From positions 1 through 17,521 of the forward strand of contig DATDXN010000025.1 in assembly GCA_035289305.1 (NCBI GenBank): DNA of 17,521 nt, in the 5' to 3' direction. Shown piece after piece: positions 9,058 to 15,803 of the stretch. The position numbers and the translations under genes are program-made. The notes under the pieces are model-generated. The model saw only the letters and a list, made by a program, of their open reading frames with translations, did not search any database and had not been told where the DNA came from. This DNA comes from DATDXN01 sp035289305. GTDB taxonomy: Bacteria; Patescibacteriota; Microgenomatia; UBA1406; HO2-37-13b. Numbering within the stretch: the stretch's first letter is position 1; each line of letters opens with the position of its first letter.

Positions 9058-9095
9058 CAAAAAAAGAAACCCCTTTTTTGTAAAGGGGTTTCTTT
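9058..9095 (-). terminator. Strong intrinsic terminator of the pilin gene
   Basis: A perfect 14-bp stem (9063-9076 with 9082-9095, core ACCCCTTT/AAAGGGGT) closes a 5-nt loop. On the minus strand it runs into seven T residues at 9065-9059. It begins 19 nt after the pilin stop and separates the pilin from the DUF2723 gene. Confidence 0.92.
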
Positions 9096-9114
9096 ATTAA
9101 AAATCCATCTCTTA

Positions 9115-9648
9115 TTATGGACAGGCAAGAGTGAGGTTGGATCCTACTTCATACCAGTTGGTTGCACTGCCTCCATCAGCTGTATTAGTAATTTTTGACG
9201 CATTAGATTGACTTTCTTGACGCGCACAAATCTTATAGGTGCCATTTTGTGTAGCTACCCCATAATACATTATTCCAGCGGATGTAATTCCAGCATCGGT
9301 TGTATATTGCCGCGTGGTATTCACATTTGGGTCCTGCGGTAATCGTTGTGCATAGCCGCAGACGTTAACTCCAAGCCAACCAGTTGCGCAATCTCTACTG
9401 TTACTTCTCATATTACTTGAAACTGTCCCTCCTGCTATTAATGATGTCGTGGAAGCATTATCGTTTAAATATTGATCTACTATAGCTTGAAGGGTTGCTA
9501 CGTCTTTCAAACGCCCCGTGTCTCTGGCTTTTCTCTGGGCTTCAGCTGGATTTAAGGCTAAAAGCACGGTGATTGCCAATACTGCTAATATACCGATAAC
9601 AATTAACAACTCAATTAATGTAAAACCTTCATTTTTTTGTCTTTTCAT
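9115..9648 (-). CDS. pilA: Type IV prepilin, probable major pilin
   Basis: The 177-residue prepilin has a short basic leader MKRQKNEG cut after Gly8, mature Phe at +1 and the conserved Glu at +5 (FTLIE). A ~20-residue hydrophobic helix and the LNPAEAQRKARD-GRLKD segment follow, typical of patescibacterial pilins. The mature part (169 residues) has a Ser/Thr-rich stretch (NASTTS, TVSSNMRSNS) and a QDPN segment recalling the GspG DP motif. It has four cysteines, an even number suited to two disulfides. It is called major pilin because it alone has a consensus promoter, a strong Shine-Dalgarno and a strong terminator, making a monocistronic, highly expressed unit next to pilC. Assembly would use the PilB/PilT/PilC products encoded upstream. 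The prepilin peptidase gene is not in this window. Confidence 0.93.
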   Translation of the reverse strand: MKRQKNEGFTLIELLIVIGILAVLAITVLLALNPAEAQRKARDTGRLKDVATLQAIVDQYLNDNASTTSLIAGGTVSSNMRSNSRDCATGWLGVNVCGYAQRLPQDPNVNTTRQYTTDAGITSAGIMYYGVATQNGTYKICARQESQSNASKITNTADGGSATNWYEVGSNLTLACP

Positions 9649-9661
9649 ATTTTATTTTTTA

Positions 9662-9672
9662 CTCACCCCCTT
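9662..9672 (-). promoter_or_regulatory. Extended Shine-Dalgarno of the pilin gene, unusually far from the ATG
   Basis: Read on the minus strand, AAGGGGGTGAG matches the full anti-Shine-Dalgarno complement AAGGAGGTGA at all but one base, and that base can pair as G.U. It lies 13 nt before the ATG at 9648 (17 nt from the GGGGG core), longer than usual. A TAA in frame just upstream of the ATG excludes a longer pilin. It is the only convincing Shine-Dalgarno in the window. Confidence 0.55.
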
Positions 9673-9713
9673 TTATATTTCTAGTAAAAAATAAATGCTA
9701 TTTTTTTACCGTA

Positions 9714-9727
9714 TAACGTGTAACGTG
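9714..9727. repeat. Tandem heptamer TAACGTG x2 in the pilin leader
   Basis: Two head-to-tail copies of TAACGTG (minus strand CACGTTA) lie just downstream of the predicted transcription start (about 9736) of the pilin gene. This position could suit an operator or an RNA-binding site; no function is shown. Confidence 0.5.
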
Positions 9728-9742
9728 CCACATATTTTTATC

Positions 9743-9772
9743 ATCATATACATTTTTTGGATGGCTTGTCAA
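9743..9772 (-). promoter_or_regulatory. Consensus sigma70-type promoter of the pilin gene
   Basis: On the minus strand, TTGACA (9772-9767, perfect) and TATGAT (9748-9743, 5 of 6) are 18 bp apart. Predicted start is near 9736, giving a leader of about 88 nt before the ATG at 9648. It lies in the 139-bp gap after pilC and explains separate high expression of the pilin. Confidence 0.85.
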
Positions 9773-9787
9773 GGACTTTTTCAACTT

Positions 9788-10990
9788 CTACTGTATTGAA
9801 CTCGTCAAATCATAAATCGGAGTGATGACTGCAAACACGATAAATCCTACCGCAAAGCCTAGAATAACGAGTATGACCGGTTCGATGAGCGTCGTCATTG
9901 CTTTTATTGCCATTTCAGATTCTGCTTCAAAATAGGTGGAAATGCGCATCAAGGTTTCATCAAGGTGTCCAGATTCTTCTCCTACTGCGACCATCTGCAC
10001 CAAAATGGGAGGAAAAATTCCCTCTTCGTCAAACGAGCGACCCAGAGATTCGCCTTTCTCAATTTTTTTATAAATATTGGCGAATGCACCGCGGTAAATA
10101 CTGTTGCTTGATGTTTCTTTCACGATGTTGATCGTATCAAGAATAGAGACACCGGAACCTACAAGAATAGAAAAGGTCCGAGTCGTATCAACAAGGAAAG
10201 AAATTTTGAGTACGTTGTTGATGATTGGTATCTTGAATACAAGATTATCAAACAGTCTTTTTCCCTGTGGAGTTTTGACAAAATTTAATCCTAATACAAT
10301 AAGGATAGCAATCGCTATCAAGACGAGCGGCCAAAATTTTTGGAAGAAACTAGAAATACTGATAAGAATCATAGTAAGAGGCGGTAACTCTGCATCAAAA
10401 TTCTCATAAATCTCAAGCATTTTGGGCACGACAAAGGTGATCATGATGAAAATGACAGTAAACATTCCCACAATGAGCACCGCAGGGTAAACGAGAGCTC
10501 CTTTGATTTTACCAATGAGCAACCTCTTTTTTTCAAGATTTTCAGAAAGCCGAAGTAACACCTCATCAAGTTTTCCTGATGCCTCTCCTGCCTTGATGAG
10601 AGAGATGTAGAGCGGACTAAACAAATGGCCAAATTTTTTGAGCGAATTTGAAAAGCTCGTGCCAGACCGTATATCATCATCAATTCTTGTAATGACTTTT
10701 CGAAGCGATGGCTTAGTAATTTGTTTTTTCAAAATATCCAGACAATTGATGAGCGTCAAACCTGCATTAAGCATGATAGCAAGTTGTCGAGTGAGGTTGA
10801 CGACATCAGAAAAAGAAACTCTCTCAATGAGGGGAAGCAGAAATCGCAAAAAAGTTGATCCTTTTGGTCGAATTGCCACGACAAGCAGGTTTTCTTGCTT
10901 GAGGTATTGATTTACCCTCGTTTCATCAGTAGCTTCAATGATCCCGCTTACTGTTCTGCCGTTTTTGACTGCTTTATAGGAGAACTTCAT
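9788..10990 (-). CDS. pilC: Type IV pilus inner-membrane platform protein PilC (GspF family)
   Basis: The 400-residue protein has the normal PilC/GspF length. The N-terminal FSYKAVKNGRTVSG block (residues 3-16) is typical. Two T2SSF helical repeats follow (about 62-185 and 265-388), each with the family motif: KAGEASGKLDE at 133-143 and AVGEESGHLDE at 335-345. Membrane helices lie at about 168-190, 211-235 and 370-392. PilC forms the membrane platform that PilB and PilT drive to add or remove pilins. The start shares one base with the pilT stop (TAATG), so the two are probably translationally coupled. The gene closes the pilB-pilT-pilC run. Confidence 0.96.
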   Translation of the reverse strand: MKFSYKAVKNGRTVSGIIEATDETRVNQYLKQENLLVVAIRPKGSTFLRFLLPLIERVSFSDVVNLTRQLAIMLNAGLTLINCLDILKKQITKPSLRKVITRIDDDIRSGTSFSNSLKKFGHLFSPLYISLIKAGEASGKLDEVLLRLSENLEKKRLLIGKIKGALVYPAVLIVGMFTVIFIMITFVVPKMLEIYENFDAELPPLTMILISISSFFQKFWPLVLIAIAILIVLGLNFVKTPQGKRLFDNLVFKIPIINNVLKISFLVDTTRTFSILVGSGVSILDTINIVKETSSNSIYRGAFANIYKKIEKGESLGRSFDEEGIFPPILVQMVAVGEESGHLDETLMRISTYFEAESEMAIKAMTTLIEPVILVILGFAVGFIVFAVITPIYDLTSSIQ

Positions 10991-12042
10991 TATTTAATGA
11001 GTTTTGTAATTTCTTTTGGTCGTATTGCATACGACAACGCTGTTTCTTTACCGATTTTTCCCTGCATATACATATTGTATAAGTATGTTTCAAGGAGTAT
11101 CATTCCTTCGTCAGACGATGTTTGAATGACGTTATCAATAAGGTGTGTTTTACCTTCACGGATGATCGAAGAAATTGCGGAATTATTAATGAGTATTTCG
11201 CACGCTGGCAAGCGTCCGGTACCGGTAATATTGGGCACGAGGCGTTGGGATACAATTGCTTTCAGTACGAGTGATAATTGTATTCTGATCTGATTTTGCT
11301 GATGAGCAGGAAAAACATCAATGATACGATCTATCGTTTGTGAAGCAGAATTGGTATGAATGGTGGAAAAAACTAAATGTCCTGTTTCTGCGATGGTGAG
11401 TGCGATTGCAATCGTTTCGTAATCGCGCATTTCTCCAATAAGAAGGACGTCTGGGTCTTCGCGAAGCGCAGAGCGTAAAGACACACTCCATGCATGCGTG
11501 TCGTATCCGATTTCACGTTGCGATACCAATGATTTTGCCTCGGAATAGACGTACTCGATCGGATCCTCAATGGTGAGAATATGTCGAGAGTGTTTTGTAT
11601 TTACTTCATTGATGACTGAAGCAAGTGTTGTTGATTTTCCCTCTCCTGTGGGACCAGTTACCAGGATAAAAGCTTGATGCAAGTCAGTGAATCCGTGAAG
11701 AAGCGCTGGGAGTTCAAGCTCTTCTATTGTTTTTATCTTTTTAGGAATGACGCGAAACGATGCGGCCATGGTGCCTTTTGAAAAATAGACATTGACCCGA
11801 AAGCGATAGCTTTCAAAACTGTAGCTTAAGTCAAGCTCTTTATTCACCATGAGGTTTTCTCTCTGCTCTTCATGTAAAATAGCCAAAATCATAACTTCTG
11901 CTGATTTTGGAGTAAGGAGTTCAAGCGTTCGCAATTGTATAAGTTGACCATTTATTCGTATCGCAGGATAATGATTCGGTACAAGATGCAAATCAGAGGC
12001 ATTTCTTTCAATAGTGAGTTTTAAAAGTTTTTGAATGTCCAT
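10990..12042 (-). CDS. pilT: Type IV pilus retraction ATPase PilT
   Basis: The 350-residue protein has the PilT length and order of motifs: N-terminal ASDLHL (15-20), Walker A GPTGEGKS (130-137), Asp box TIEDPIEY (157-164), Walker B DVLLIGEMRD (198-207), His box STIHTNSA (226-233) and the C-terminal IIREGKTH (293-300) plus EGM (312-314) seen in PilT proteins. It lacks the tetracysteine zinc site of PilB, which fits PilT. It powers pilus retraction at the cytoplasmic face of PilC. Two small oddities: Glu replaces the usual Ser in the Walker A loop, and the PilT-specific AIRNLIRE element reads AISSIIRE. It lies 55 bp after pilB, with a possible own promoter in that gap. Confidence 0.95.
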   Translation of the reverse strand: MDIQKLLKLTIERNASDLHLVPNHYPAIRINGQLIQLRTLELLTPKSAEVMILAILHEEQRENLMVNKELDLSYSFESYRFRVNVYFSKGTMAASFRVIPKKIKTIEELELPALLHGFTDLHQAFILVTGPTGEGKSTTLASVINEVNTKHSRHILTIEDPIEYVYSEAKSLVSQREIGYDTHAWSVSLRSALREDPDVLLIGEMRDYETIAIALTIAETGHLVFSTIHTNSASQTIDRIIDVFPAHQQNQIRIQLSLVLKAIVSQRLVPNITGTGRLPACEILINNSAISSIIREGKTHLIDNVIQTSSDEGMILLETYLYNMYMQGKIGKETALSYAIRPKEITKLIK

Positions 12043-12053
12043 ACTCTATCTTT

Positions 12054-12082
12054 ACTCTAAAACTATTTATAATAAAAGTCAA
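12054..12082 (-). promoter_or_regulatory. Weak candidate promoter for pilT-pilC
   Basis: On the minus strand, TTGACT (12082-12077) and TAGAGT (12059-12054) are 17 bp apart. The -10 ends 11 nt before the pilT ATG. The gap is short and AT-rich, so pilT may simply be read through from pilB. Confidence 0.35.
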
Positions 12083-12097
12083 ATAGCAATTAATTCT

Positions 12098-13810
12098 CTA
12101 TATCTCGGCTACTCGCAAGACTTCCTCGATGGTTGTGATGCCGTCAAGAGCTTTTAAATACCCGTCTTGTTTCATCATGATGAGACCTTCTTTGCGTCCT
12201 GCAACTTCGATGTCTTTGGCAGTTGTATGCTGTATGATCATCTTATTGACTGTATCGCTGATGGTCAGCACTTCGAAAATGCCGATTCTGCCATAATACC
12301 CAGTATGATTGCATTCAATACAACCTGTTCCTTTGTAGAGTGGTATTTCTTTTCTCTCACTCGTCTTTTTTGGTAAAAGATCTCCCAACACCTCTTTGAT
12401 GTTGGCTACAAGTTCTGGTGAGGCAGTATAGGACGTTTTACAATGAGCACATATTCTTCGACATATCCGTTGTGCAACAGACACATTGAGGACCGAGGCG
12501 ATCAAAAATGGTTCACCTCCCAAATCGATGAGACGAGGAATTGCCGTTGCTGCATCATTGGTGTGAAGGGTTGAAAAAACCAGATGTCCCGTAAGGGCGG
12601 CTTGTATAGCAAGTTGCGTCGTTTCCTTATCGCGAATTTCTCCCACCAGAATGATGTTTGGGTCCTGGCGAAGAAATGAGCGGAGTGCTGTGGCAAAAGT
12701 GAGACCAGCTGCGGGGTTGATCTGAACTTGGTTGACGCCTGGAAGCATGTATTCGACCGGATCTTCAATAGTGGAGATATTGACTGACGGTTTGTTCAAC
12801 TTCGACAATACTGAATACAATGTGGTTGATTTTCCAGATCCGGTGGGGCCGGTGACGAGAATGATACCATATGGTTTGTTTATACCTTCGTCAAGTCTTT
12901 TTAGTTGTGGACCTCGAAGTCCAAGCTCCATAAGCGATGGAATCCCGCCAGTTTTTTTCAGAAGCCGCATCACGATTTTCTCTCCGTTGGCTGTAGGGAG
13001 TGAAGAGACGCGAAGATCAACCTCTTCAATGCCTGTTTTGAAGTTGAACCGTCCGTCCTGCGGTATGCGTTTTTCGTCAATTTTCATGCCTGACAAAATT
13101 TTAATACGAGAAATAAGCGCATCATGAAGTTCTTTTGGTAAACTCAATTTTTCATGCAAAATTCCATCAATTCTATAGCGAACTCGTGTGGCATTTTCCT
13201 GTGGTTCTATATGGACATCTGACGCTCTTCCTCGCACTGCGTACTCGAGTGTCGTGAAGACAATTTTCGCAATTGGCGCTTCTTTTATAATGTTCCCGAT
13301 AGTTTTGTCGCTGACGGTTTTGATCTCTGGTTCTACTTCTTTTAAGGCTGCTGATACATCAGGGGATATACCCTGGCTATAAAATGTGTCAACCACTTTT
13401 CTAATATCCTCTCCCAGCCCCATAAACGGCACTATTTTTTTACCGGTTTTTTTCTCTAAGAAATCTATCACTTGCAGATCAAGAGGATTTTCCATGATAA
13501 CGTTGACAGCATCACCTTTTTTATCCAACTCAAAGGGAATGACAGTATATTTTCGCGCGATTGACTCGGGGACAAGAGCAAGCACCTGGGGAGCAATAGG
13601 AATGGTTTCTACATTTTTCCATGCTGTGTTGAATATTTTTGCTTTTGCCTTAAGCACTTCCTCTCGTGGCGCTTTTGAGTTTGTCAAGGTATAGCTATCT
13701 ATGGGGATATTTTTTTGAAGAGATTCGATCTCAAGGCGGTCTGCTTCTTGTTGCGATATAGCTTTTGCCACCACAAGGAGATTGAGAAAAACTTTCGTTG
13801 GAACATTCAT
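12098..13810 (-). CDS. pilB: Type IV pilus assembly ATPase PilB (GspE family)
   Basis: The 570-residue protein has the full PilB/GspE layout. The N-terminal T2SSE_N-like domain covers about residues 1-150, with PESIARKYTVIP at 81-92. Then come RASDVHIEP (195-203), Walker A GPTGSGKS (321-328), Asp box TIEDPVEY (347-354), Walker B NIILVGEIRD (385-394) and His box STLHTNDA (413-420). The zinc-binding cysteines are intact: ICAHC (C454, C457) and GCIEC (C497, C500). It hydrolyses ATP to drive pilus extension through PilC. The ATG at 13810 is fixed by an in-frame TGA three codons upstream. The predicted promoter -10 ends 8 nt before this ATG, so the mRNA may have almost no leader. The gene is divergent from the delta'-like gene. 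Confidence 0.97.
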   Translation of the reverse strand: MNVPTKVFLNLLVVAKAISQQEADRLEIESLQKNIPIDSYTLTNSKAPREEVLKAKAKIFNTAWKNVETIPIAPQVLALVPESIARKYTVIPFELDKKGDAVNVIMENPLDLQVIDFLEKKTGKKIVPFMGLGEDIRKVVDTFYSQGISPDVSAALKEVEPEIKTVSDKTIGNIIKEAPIAKIVFTTLEYAVRGRASDVHIEPQENATRVRYRIDGILHEKLSLPKELHDALISRIKILSGMKIDEKRIPQDGRFNFKTGIEEVDLRVSSLPTANGEKIVMRLLKKTGGIPSLMELGLRGPQLKRLDEGINKPYGIILVTGPTGSGKSTTLYSVLSKLNKPSVNISTIEDPVEYMLPGVNQVQINPAAGLTFATALRSFLRQDPNIILVGEIRDKETTQLAIQAALTGHLVFSTLHTNDAATAIPRLIDLGGEPFLIASVLNVSVAQRICRRICAHCKTSYTASPELVANIKEVLGDLLPKKTSERKEIPLYKGTGCIECNHTGYYGRIGIFEVLTISDTVNKMIIQHTTAKDIEVAGRKEGLIMMKQDGYLKALDGITTIEEVLRVAEI

Positions 13811-13826
13811 ATTTTTTCACTATAAT
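13798..13826 (+). promoter_or_regulatory. Promoter of the delta'-like gene, overlapping the pilB start
   Basis: TTGGAA at 13798-13803 and a perfect TATAAT at 13821-13826 are 17 bp apart on the plus strand. The -35 lies in the first codons of pilB. The predicted start near 13833 gives a leader of about 25 nt before the ATG at 13858. Confidence 0.55.
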
Positions 13827-13847
13827 GAAAAAAGGCAAAAATTGCAA
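13819..13847 (-). promoter_or_regulatory. Promoter of the pilB operon
   Basis: On the minus strand, TTGCAA (13847-13842) and TATAGT (13824-13819) are 17 bp apart. The predicted start is near 13812, about 2 nt before the pilB ATG. Its -10 physically overlaps the -10 of the opposite promoter at 13821-13826. Confidence 0.55.
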
Positions 13848-13857
13848 GACATAGCAT

Positions 13858-14508
13858 ATGTCATTTCCTATAGTACTTGTTATACAAAAAGATACAGACT
13901 CTGAAGAATATATAGAGAGATTTATCAGTCTTAATAAGATTCAACCCTCGTATGTGTTTCGATATCGCAAAAGTGGGATGGGGATTACGATTGATCAAAT
14001 ACGAGAAATTGCTGTTTTTACTCGGGGAATAGCCACGATGGATAGGCTTTTTATCCTGTATGATTTTGACACTGCTCGCAAAGAAGCTCAAAATGCTTTC
14101 TTAAAAACCCTTGAAGAGAAATCAACTCATACATTTTTTATCATGATTATCCGCGAGATAGGAAAACTTACTCCCACGCTTCTTTCGCGGGCAAAAATAG
14201 TGAGAGTTAAAGGGGAAAAAACAAAGCATGATGCGTTTTCCTTTGCCGATATATTTTCCTTTCGCGATACAGTAATGACGAAAGAAAAAGCGCTTTCTTT
14301 GTGTGATATGATTCTTCATGCCTGTTCCCAGCATATAAAAGAAAAGAAACTACAGACAAAAACAGCGCAAGTCATTATTAATATGATAAAAGAGACCCTC
14401 CGTTGTCGAAGTCTGATACGTGATAATAATGTGCATGCGCAGATGACCATGGATCATCTTGCATATAGTGCTCGACAGCATTCTCTTGTTGACAAAACAA
14501 TGACATAA
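13858..14508 (+). CDS. Short DNA polymerase III delta'-like (clamp-loader AAA+ fragment) protein
   Basis: The 216-residue protein carries clamp-loader motifs: ITIDQIREI (43-51, the segment that in DnaX/HolB reads I.QIR.L), then FDTARKEAQNAFLKTLEE (70-87) and LTPTLLSRAK (104-113, equivalent of the SRC motif). These match delta' (HolB) and the N-terminal AAA+ part of DnaX. No Walker A loop exists upstream and no zinc finger is seen, so it is shorter than typical delta' (over 300 residues) and unlikely to hydrolyse ATP itself. The C-terminal helical part (about 140-210) would be the collar equivalent. It is either the delta' subunit of a reduced replisome or a repurposed relative. It is divergent from pilB and lies 9 nt before the first pseudopilin. 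Confidence 0.75.
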   Translation: MSFPIVLVIQKDTDSEEYIERFISLNKIQPSYVFRYRKSGMGITIDQIREIAVFTRGIATMDRLFILYDFDTARKEAQNAFLKTLEEKSTHTFFIMIIREIGKLTPTLLSRAKIVRVKGEKTKHDAFSFADIFSFRDTVMTKEKALSLCDMILHACSQHIKEKKLQTKTAQVIINMIKETLRCRSLIRDNNVHAQMTMDHLAYSARQHSLVDKTMT

Positions 14509-14517
14509 TCATGTAGT
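14489..14517 (+). promoter_or_regulatory. Candidate promoter of the pseudopilin run
   Basis: A perfect TTGACA (14489-14494) and TGTAGT (14512-14517, 4 of 6) are 17 bp apart. They overlap the end of the delta'-like gene. If used, the transcript would begin about 14524, so translation would start at the in-frame ATG at 14527 rather than 14518. Confidence 0.4.
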
Positions 14518-15156
14518 ATGAGAAATATGAAGCATAAAAAAAGAAGTTTTACCCGCCGATTCGGCGGATTTACACTCGTTGAGCTTCTTATTACTATCGG
14601 CATTATTAGTTTTCTGATCATTACACTTTCGATAGCGATCGATATCTCCGCCATACGGAGACGTTCTCGTGATGCCAAACGCATCAATGATCTCAAAAAA
14701 ATCGCGACAGCGCTTGAAGCTTACTTTAATGTAAATGGAAAATATCCAGAAGATCTCGATCATTGTGATACTTCAAAGGGACGAGTAGATTCATCCGGTA
14801 ATGGTTGTAAAGATGCCCTTAAAGCATCTATAGGGACAACATGGAGCAGCAATCCAAAAGGCATCACCTTACTTGAGCCAAAATTTATGCAAGAAGTTCC
14901 TGTTGATCCGCTCAATACGTGGCCGCATGTATACTATTACGAACCTGTCAGCAAATCAAATCTCACGCAATTAGGCACTTCTTGTCTTGGAGCAAATGCA
15001 ATATGTTCATATATACTTTCAGCCAAGCTTGAAGATGAGACAAATCAAGCGAGGATTCCTGCATGCAATGGATGTATGACTACGCATGATTATTGTGTGT
15101 CCGGAGGAAAAGTGTTATTTAAGGTAGATTGTACTCCGGGATATAGGCCCGAGTAA
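14518..15156 (+). CDS. GspG-like type IV pseudopilin 1
   Basis: The 212-residue prepilin has a long basic leader ending FTRRFGG, cut after Gly17, with mature FTLVE. A hydrophobic helix follows, then the GspG-type segment SRDAKRINDLKKIATAL, and a VPVDPLN block followed by YYYEP. The mature part has eight cysteines, including ACNGC near the C-terminus. It would be a minor (pseudo)pilin exported by the pilus machinery and placed at the tip or base, or an adhesive variant. The leader contains a second FT motif seven residues before the true site, with a DNA hairpin between. An ATG three codons later (14527) also keeps the leader. It is similar along its whole length to pseudopilin 2, so a tandem duplication is likely. 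No Shine-Dalgarno is visible. Confidence 0.92.
   Translation: MRNMKHKKRSFTRRFGGFTLVELLITIGIISFLIITLSIAIDISAIRRRSRDAKRINDLKKIATALEAYFNVNGKYPEDLDHCDTSKGRVDSSGNGCKDALKASIGTTWSSNPKGITLLEPKFMQEVPVDPLNTWPHVYYYEPVSKSNLTQLGTSCLGANAICSYILSAKLEDETNQARIPACNGCMTTHDYCVSGGKVLFKVDCTPGYRPE
14553..14567. repeat. Inverted repeat in the pseudopilin 1 leader
   Basis: CCGCCG, 3-nt loop ATT, CGGCGG. It sits between a TTTTACC and a GGATTTACAC that encode two FT motifs, so the hairpin occupies the insert that lengthens the leader. Confidence 0.6.
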
Positions 15157-15160
15157 TTTT

Positions 15161-15733
15161 ATGTACAGAAGTTATTATGAAGAAAAAAACATAAGCGGGT
15201 TTACACTGGTTGAATTGCTGATCGTTATTGGAATTATCAGCTTTCTTATTATAGCGCTTTTTATAAACATAAATGTATCGACGATTAGAATGCGAGCACG
15301 TGATGCCAAACGCATCAATGACCTAAGAAAAATATCTACAGCACTCGAGGAATATTTTCATACCTATGGACAATATCCTCCCGACTATTTTTGTGATACG
15401 TCAAGAGGAGATAGTACAGGTCCATCATGTAATCCTACCGGCGTAACATGGGCTCCTTCTGGTTTGGCTAAAATCAAACCCTCGTTCATTCTTACACTTC
15501 CGCTTGATCCGCTCAACAATAGCGAGTATTACTATACATATGAACCAGTGGTAAACGAGATTAATTACAATGTTACTTCAACCAATAGTATCGTAAATGC
15601 ATATATGCTTTCTGCTCGTCTTGAAGACGTAACAAATCCAAATGCGCGTCCCGGTTGTGACCAGTGTTTTCCTGATCATAACTATTGCGTAGCAGGCGGT
15701 GGAGCCGAATTTTTCAAACCATGCACATTGTGA
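15161..15733 (+). CDS. GspG-like type IV pseudopilin 2
   Basis: The 190-residue prepilin has mature FTLVELL after Gly13, a hydrophobic helix and RARDAKRINDLRKISTAL. An LPLDPLN block and a C-terminal cysteine group GCDQC...NYC...PC follow. The mature part has six cysteines. It closely resembles pseudopilin 1 (shared DAKRINDL segment, DPLN, YEP, SA-LED, D/H-YCV-GG order). The leader MYRSYYEEKNISG is odd because it has two Glu and little net positive charge. An ATG at 15177 begins MKKK in another frame, and one extra A in the A7 run at 15183-15189 would give the classic leader MKKKNISG. The displayed start at 15161 lies 4 nt after the previous stop, in line with its neighbours' spacing, so both readings are possible. 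Confidence 0.88.
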   Translation: MYRSYYEEKNISGFTLVELLIVIGIISFLIIALFININVSTIRMRARDAKRINDLRKISTALEEYFHTYGQYPPDYFCDTSRGDSTGPSCNPTGVTWAPSGLAKIKPSFILTLPLDPLNNSEYYYTYEPVVNEINYNVTSTNSIVNAYMLSARLEDVTNPNARPGCDQCFPDHNYCVAGGGAEFFKPCTL

Positions 15734-15767
15734 TTGTATTTGAAGAGAATTTTCTTTCCTTTTCTTA

Positions 15768-15796
15768 TTGACAGTATGCATAAATAATAGTATGGT
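15768..15796 (+). promoter_or_regulatory. Promoter for pseudopilins 3-6
   Basis: A perfect TTGACA (15768-15773) and TATGGT (15791-15796, 4 of 6) are 17 bp apart in the only gap (70 bp) of the pseudopilin run. The -10 ends 7 nt before the ATG at 15804, so the mRNA would begin at about the start codon. No clear terminator was seen after pseudopilin 2. Confidence 0.6.
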
Positions 15797-15803
15797 AATA
15801 TAT

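Noticed and set aside
9031..9060. TTG start at 9060 for the DUF2723 gene
   Set aside because: The codon lies in the seven-T tract of the pilin terminator, there is no Shine-Dalgarno, and the ATG at 9030 keeps a full first membrane helix.
10104..10409. Plus-strand open frames over pilC, pilT and pilB (for example 10104-10409, 12732-13127, 13386-13694)
   Set aside because: They are antisense to strongly recognised genes and their translations show no domain or composition of real proteins.
15734..15767. Possible terminator after pseudopilin 2
   Set aside because: GAAGAGAA and TTTTCTTTC pair poorly, with several mismatches and no clean stem.
15768..15803. TTG start at 15768 for pseudopilin 3
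   Set aside because: The TTG is part of a perfect TTGACA box, and the ATG at 15804 gives the classic short leader MRYKKG.
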